DNA of 64,000 nucleotides from Phylloscopus collybita (taxonomy: Eukaryota; Chordata; Aves; Passeriformes; Phylloscopidae), in contig JAJNNQ010000026.1 in the NCBI GenBank assembly GCA_027886175.1, positions 24,880,001-24,944,000 of the forward strand, given 5' to 3'. Below, one piece after another: positions 61,045 to 64,000 of the stretch. Position 1 is the stretch's first letter. The number at the start of each line of letters is the position of its first letter. Made by a program: the position numbers and the translations under genes. A model generated the notes under the pieces. That model ran no database searches. It was given only the letters and a program-made list of their open reading frames with translations, and was not told where the DNA came from.

Positions 61045-61243
61045 ATGGGAGAAAGAGTAAGGAGCCCAGATTCTGAACAGGAGAGGAAATCAGACGAGGA
61101 TAAAAATAGTGACTCCTATTATTCAGATGAGGATAATACATCTCGTTCATCAAGCCAGTCACCAGCACTAAGCTCTCCATCTACAAGCCAAGAAAAAAGA
61201 CACCACAAAACACAGACTTCAAACAGCCTGTTGCACTACCAAG
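61045..61243 (+). CDS. LCA5: LCA5 (lebercilin) coding exon 1, residues 1-66
   Basis: ATG at 61,045 (AAAATGG context; in-frame stop six bases upstream) opens MGERVRSPDSEQERK, followed by an Asp/Ser-rich low-complexity region (SYYSDEDNTSRSSSQSPALS) and a basic segment (QEKRHHKTQTS). It ends after 66 codons plus one base at the donor AAG|GTAGGT. This matches the disordered N-terminus of lebercilin, a coiled-coil protein of the connecting cilium and ciliary axoneme that takes part in intraflagellar transport. In humans its loss causes Leber congenital amaurosis type 5. The phase-1 end joins to CC at 63,704, making an Ala codon, and the reading frame continues into the conserved region. A second GTAGGT-like donor lies four bases downstream. 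Confidence 0.9.
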
Positions 61244-63703
61244 GTAGGTAGGTCGCAGAAATTGCTGCTTTGTAACTGCTCCAAAGAGTTAATTATCTTT
61301 GAAAACTCAAAAAAGATATACTACCATTATGAGCATCTACAAGTACAGCTCATGTGAATTATGCTAGAGATGGCAAGTAGACAGTAGCTGCTCCATTGAG
61401 AACTGAAATTAATCTACTCCTGCATAAGGAGGAGTTTCAGTGATTTTCAGAATTCTTCATAATTTTCTTAACAAGTGAATATGACTTTTATACTAGCCTT
61501 CTATTGAATCATGCTGATGTTTTCTTTTTGTCATTGACAAAAGCTCAAGGCCAAAAACCCAAGGCAAGTCCTTGCTATGCAGACTGTAAAAAGGAGAGAA
61601 TTGATAAGATTTCCCTGACCAAATAAACTAAGATACCTGTCTTGTGGAATTCTAATGGACTAAGCTTTATGGGATAATACTGTGACTTTAAATAAACAAA
61701 AGACCACTAATGTGGCAAAAAAAAAAAGAAAAAAAAAAAAGAAAAAAAAAATTTGATACAAGTTAGGTCCAGATGGAGATTCAAAAGAAAATTTTTCCTG
61801 CTTCTTCTCTGAGGGTAAAATATTTCCAATTTGACATGACACAACTCCACTTTGAGATCCCTCACAGACATAGGCTGCTTTTTTGATGGAGTTTGTAGAA
61901 GAGTAGAATGGTTATGCAGGCCCTGGACTGAAGTAGAGCTGTGAAGAGTTTCTGCCACACTTTGACAGCTTGTTCTAAATAATTGTATGCGTTTTTGGTG
62001 AAGTCATGGCGTGTCCTACCTTTCTTAGGCTGGTGTTTATATTCATTGATAAATGCTTGATACTGTGTGAATCATTTGGTTTGTGTTACAATCTAGCCTG
62101 TGCCAGAAGGTCTGACCTTCAGTGTTTCATTTGCTCAGGGAATGTATCTCTTCAGACAGTGTGGGTGTGCTGGTGCTACTGGTGTTTCCCTGAGCTTCTC
62201 TGTGTTCAGAAGTGGCATCTCCTCTGGTAGTCATGGGTTATCTGTCTGGGAACCAAAAACTGCAGTTCCACCATGCTATTTCATTTGGAGGGGCAAATGT
62301 GTGACCAGTTGTTTACATATCCAGATTTGAATATAACTATTACATGAAGATATTGTGAATATCATGTTACATTGTCTTGAAATACACTATTCCCCAATGT
62401 AACTACATGATCAAAAGTATAATATTGGTAGTGGAATTTTATGTGTGCCCTAAATAAAGAGAAATTCTTACAGGGACTGCAAGTCTAGGGTTAATGGGAA
62501 CTCCCTTAGTTGGTGATAGGAGTGGCATCATTCCTGCAGTGCATGTATTAGATAATCCTTTCATACTTGAATGTGATATAAGTGAATAAGTGTTCTTTGT
62601 AAAGGAAAAAAACATACCTTCTCTTGTTTGCCCAAGCTGTGGAAAAAATGAGCACCAAGCAGAAAACAAATGAGTATTTTTGCAAAATGTCTAGAGGAAA
62701 TTATAAGAAGGTATTTTTAAGCTATTATTTTTGCTGAGAAGTATTTTCAGTAGAATAGAAACATGGTGAGTGGCAAAGGGGAGGAAGAATTTCCTGTCAC
62801 ACACACTGTCTGTGTGCACATAACTGGACTACTGCTGTATCCCAGCTTTCAATCCAGAATTGCAAACTGCTGCTGCTCAATGTACTTCTTTCAAACACTG
62901 ATGTACCTTAAGGAATTATGCACTCTCTATTAATTCAGTTGTTTTAAGAGATTTTTTTTAGTGGGTTATATGATCATTCTTTGAGCTCGGCATGAGAGGC
63001 ACGTAAGATAGAAACAGAATGTTCAGCTTTTATGTGTGGGGATGACAATAATAATAGTGATAAATAGGAATGTGAACAGTGCATACAAGTAATCAAATGA
63101 GAATACTGTGTGGAAAATTACTTGTGATACAAGAATGAATTATTCAGGGAGAACTGAATTTTTGTGGGATTTATAATTTTGCTTTGGAGGCTTTTTGCAT
63201 TGAGCTTGAGAAATCTGCTGTTTTGTCTGTAAGCATGGCAGCTGGATTTGAAAACACTGCTGCATTTGTCTGGGAGAATTACATTTTGCATAATATATAG
63301 CTAGCTAATGCTCAGATAATTGTTGCCATTTTAAAAGCATGTGATAATTTTGTATGCATTTAGAGTATAGTATTTCTAAACTATTTTAATAAACAATATC
63401 AAATAGTAACAAAATATGACCCTTATTTCTGATACCATTTGCAGATGATTACTTTACAACGGTCCTATATTAATGGCTGCAGATATTACCTCCTACAGCA
63501 GATCACAGACATAAATCTCCATTTTTCAGCTATCAAAAGGAGCATAACTCTATCATATATATACCTTTTATTGTCTGGTTTGAAAGCTGCCTCTCTGCTA
63601 GCTTTTGTATGATTGTTTCAGGCAGAGCTTGGTTCCAAGGATGTCTGAATAGACAAACTGCATTGTCTAATAGTAAACATGCTTTTTATTTTTCCTCTCT
63701 CAG
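61244..63703 (+). other. LCA5: LCA5 intron between first two coding exons
   Basis: 2.46 kb, bounded by GTAGGT at 61,244 and a TTTTTCCTCTCTCAG acceptor ending at 63,703. It contains an A-rich tract with G interruptions at about 61,717-61,751. Nothing else is recognised; the short frames in it are not supported. Confidence 0.85.
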
Positions 63704-64000
63704 CCACAAAGAAATTGGATTCCAAATATGCACCGAGCAAAAGAGGGACACGGTGGGGTTTCCGTTCTCAGAGCCTCACTAGGGATTCTCCTGCAAAAGA
63801 TATAGATCTTGTTACAAAAAGAGTTCTTTCTGCTAGGCTGCTGAAAATCAATGAGCTCCGAAATGAACTGACTGAACTCCACATCAAACTGGATGAGCTG
63901 CAGAAGGAAAACAGGGCACTGAAGAGGCTCCAGCACAGGCAGGAGAAAGCCTTGAATAAGTTTGAAGATACAGAAAACGAAATCTCTCAGCTCCTTGCTC
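63704..64000 (+). CDS. LCA5: LCA5 (lebercilin) coding exon 2, partial, residues 67-165
   Basis: After the acceptor at 63,703 the frame reads through the strongly conserved lebercilin block: [20 protein letters not shown], then [20 protein letters not shown], then [20 protein letters not shown]. The region from about residue 105 onward is rich in Leu/Glu/Lys heptads and is the start of the long central coiled coil that mediates self-association and ciliary transport contacts. The exon is still open at the window edge, so most of the protein (vertebrate orthologues are about 700 residues) lies to the right. No stop or frameshift is present in the 99 codons visible. Confidence 0.95.

Overview
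This is vertebrate, almost certainly avian, nuclear DNA. The bulk is AT-rich non-coding sequence with two CpG-island promoters and short exons bounded by canonical GT/AG splice sites. The repeats are bird-type: many 5'-truncated CR1 LINE fragments, solo LTRs and an old avian-type retroviral pol remnant, with no mammalian SINEs. The LTR types hint at a songbird, but that is an impression rather than a demonstration. There are no bacterial-type genes, operons or CRISPR arrays, and no tRNA or rRNA was recognised.

Layout. (1) About 1-30,560, minus strand: the 5' part of SH3BGRL2, a small thioredoxin-fold protein of the SH3-binding glutamic-acid-rich family. Coding exon 1 (15 codons) lies in a CpG island at about 30.2 kb and coding exon 2 (62 codons) at 9,493-9,678, separated by a 20.5 kb intron. 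The last coding exon was not found and probably lies beyond the left edge. Intron 2 contains a solo LTR (257-996), a decayed retroviral RNase H/integrase fragment (about 5,860-6,430) and one copy of a roughly 303 bp direct repeat (7,450-7,752). Its partner (10,469-10,772) lies on the other side of exon 2, in intron 1. (2) About 30.6-55.6 kb: the intergenic interval, holding CR1 copies, a solo LTR nested inside an older CR1 with a perfect 5 bp target duplication (44,969-45,701), two further probable LTRs (48.5-49.1 and 51.1-51.9 kb), and an isolated CpG-dense patch at about 43.7 kb. (3) About 55.6-64 kb, plus strand: the 5' part of LCA5 (lebercilin, a ciliary coiled-coil protein). It has a CpG-island promoter with three CCAAT boxes, a probable 5' non-coding exon, the first coding exon (ATG at 61,045) and the start of the next coding exon (63,704 onward), which runs off the window.

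The two genes are head to head and transcribed away from each other, the same arrangement as in mammals, so this is a conserved syntenic block. They have no known functional link. No novel biological system was found. The observations most worth checking are the near-identical direct repeats bracketing SH3BGRL2 exon 2, the inverted CR1 pair bracketing the LCA5 promoter, the uORF-dense LCA5 leader, the orphan CpG patch at 43.7 kb, and quadruplex-forming tracts on opposite strands of the SH3BGRL2 promoter.
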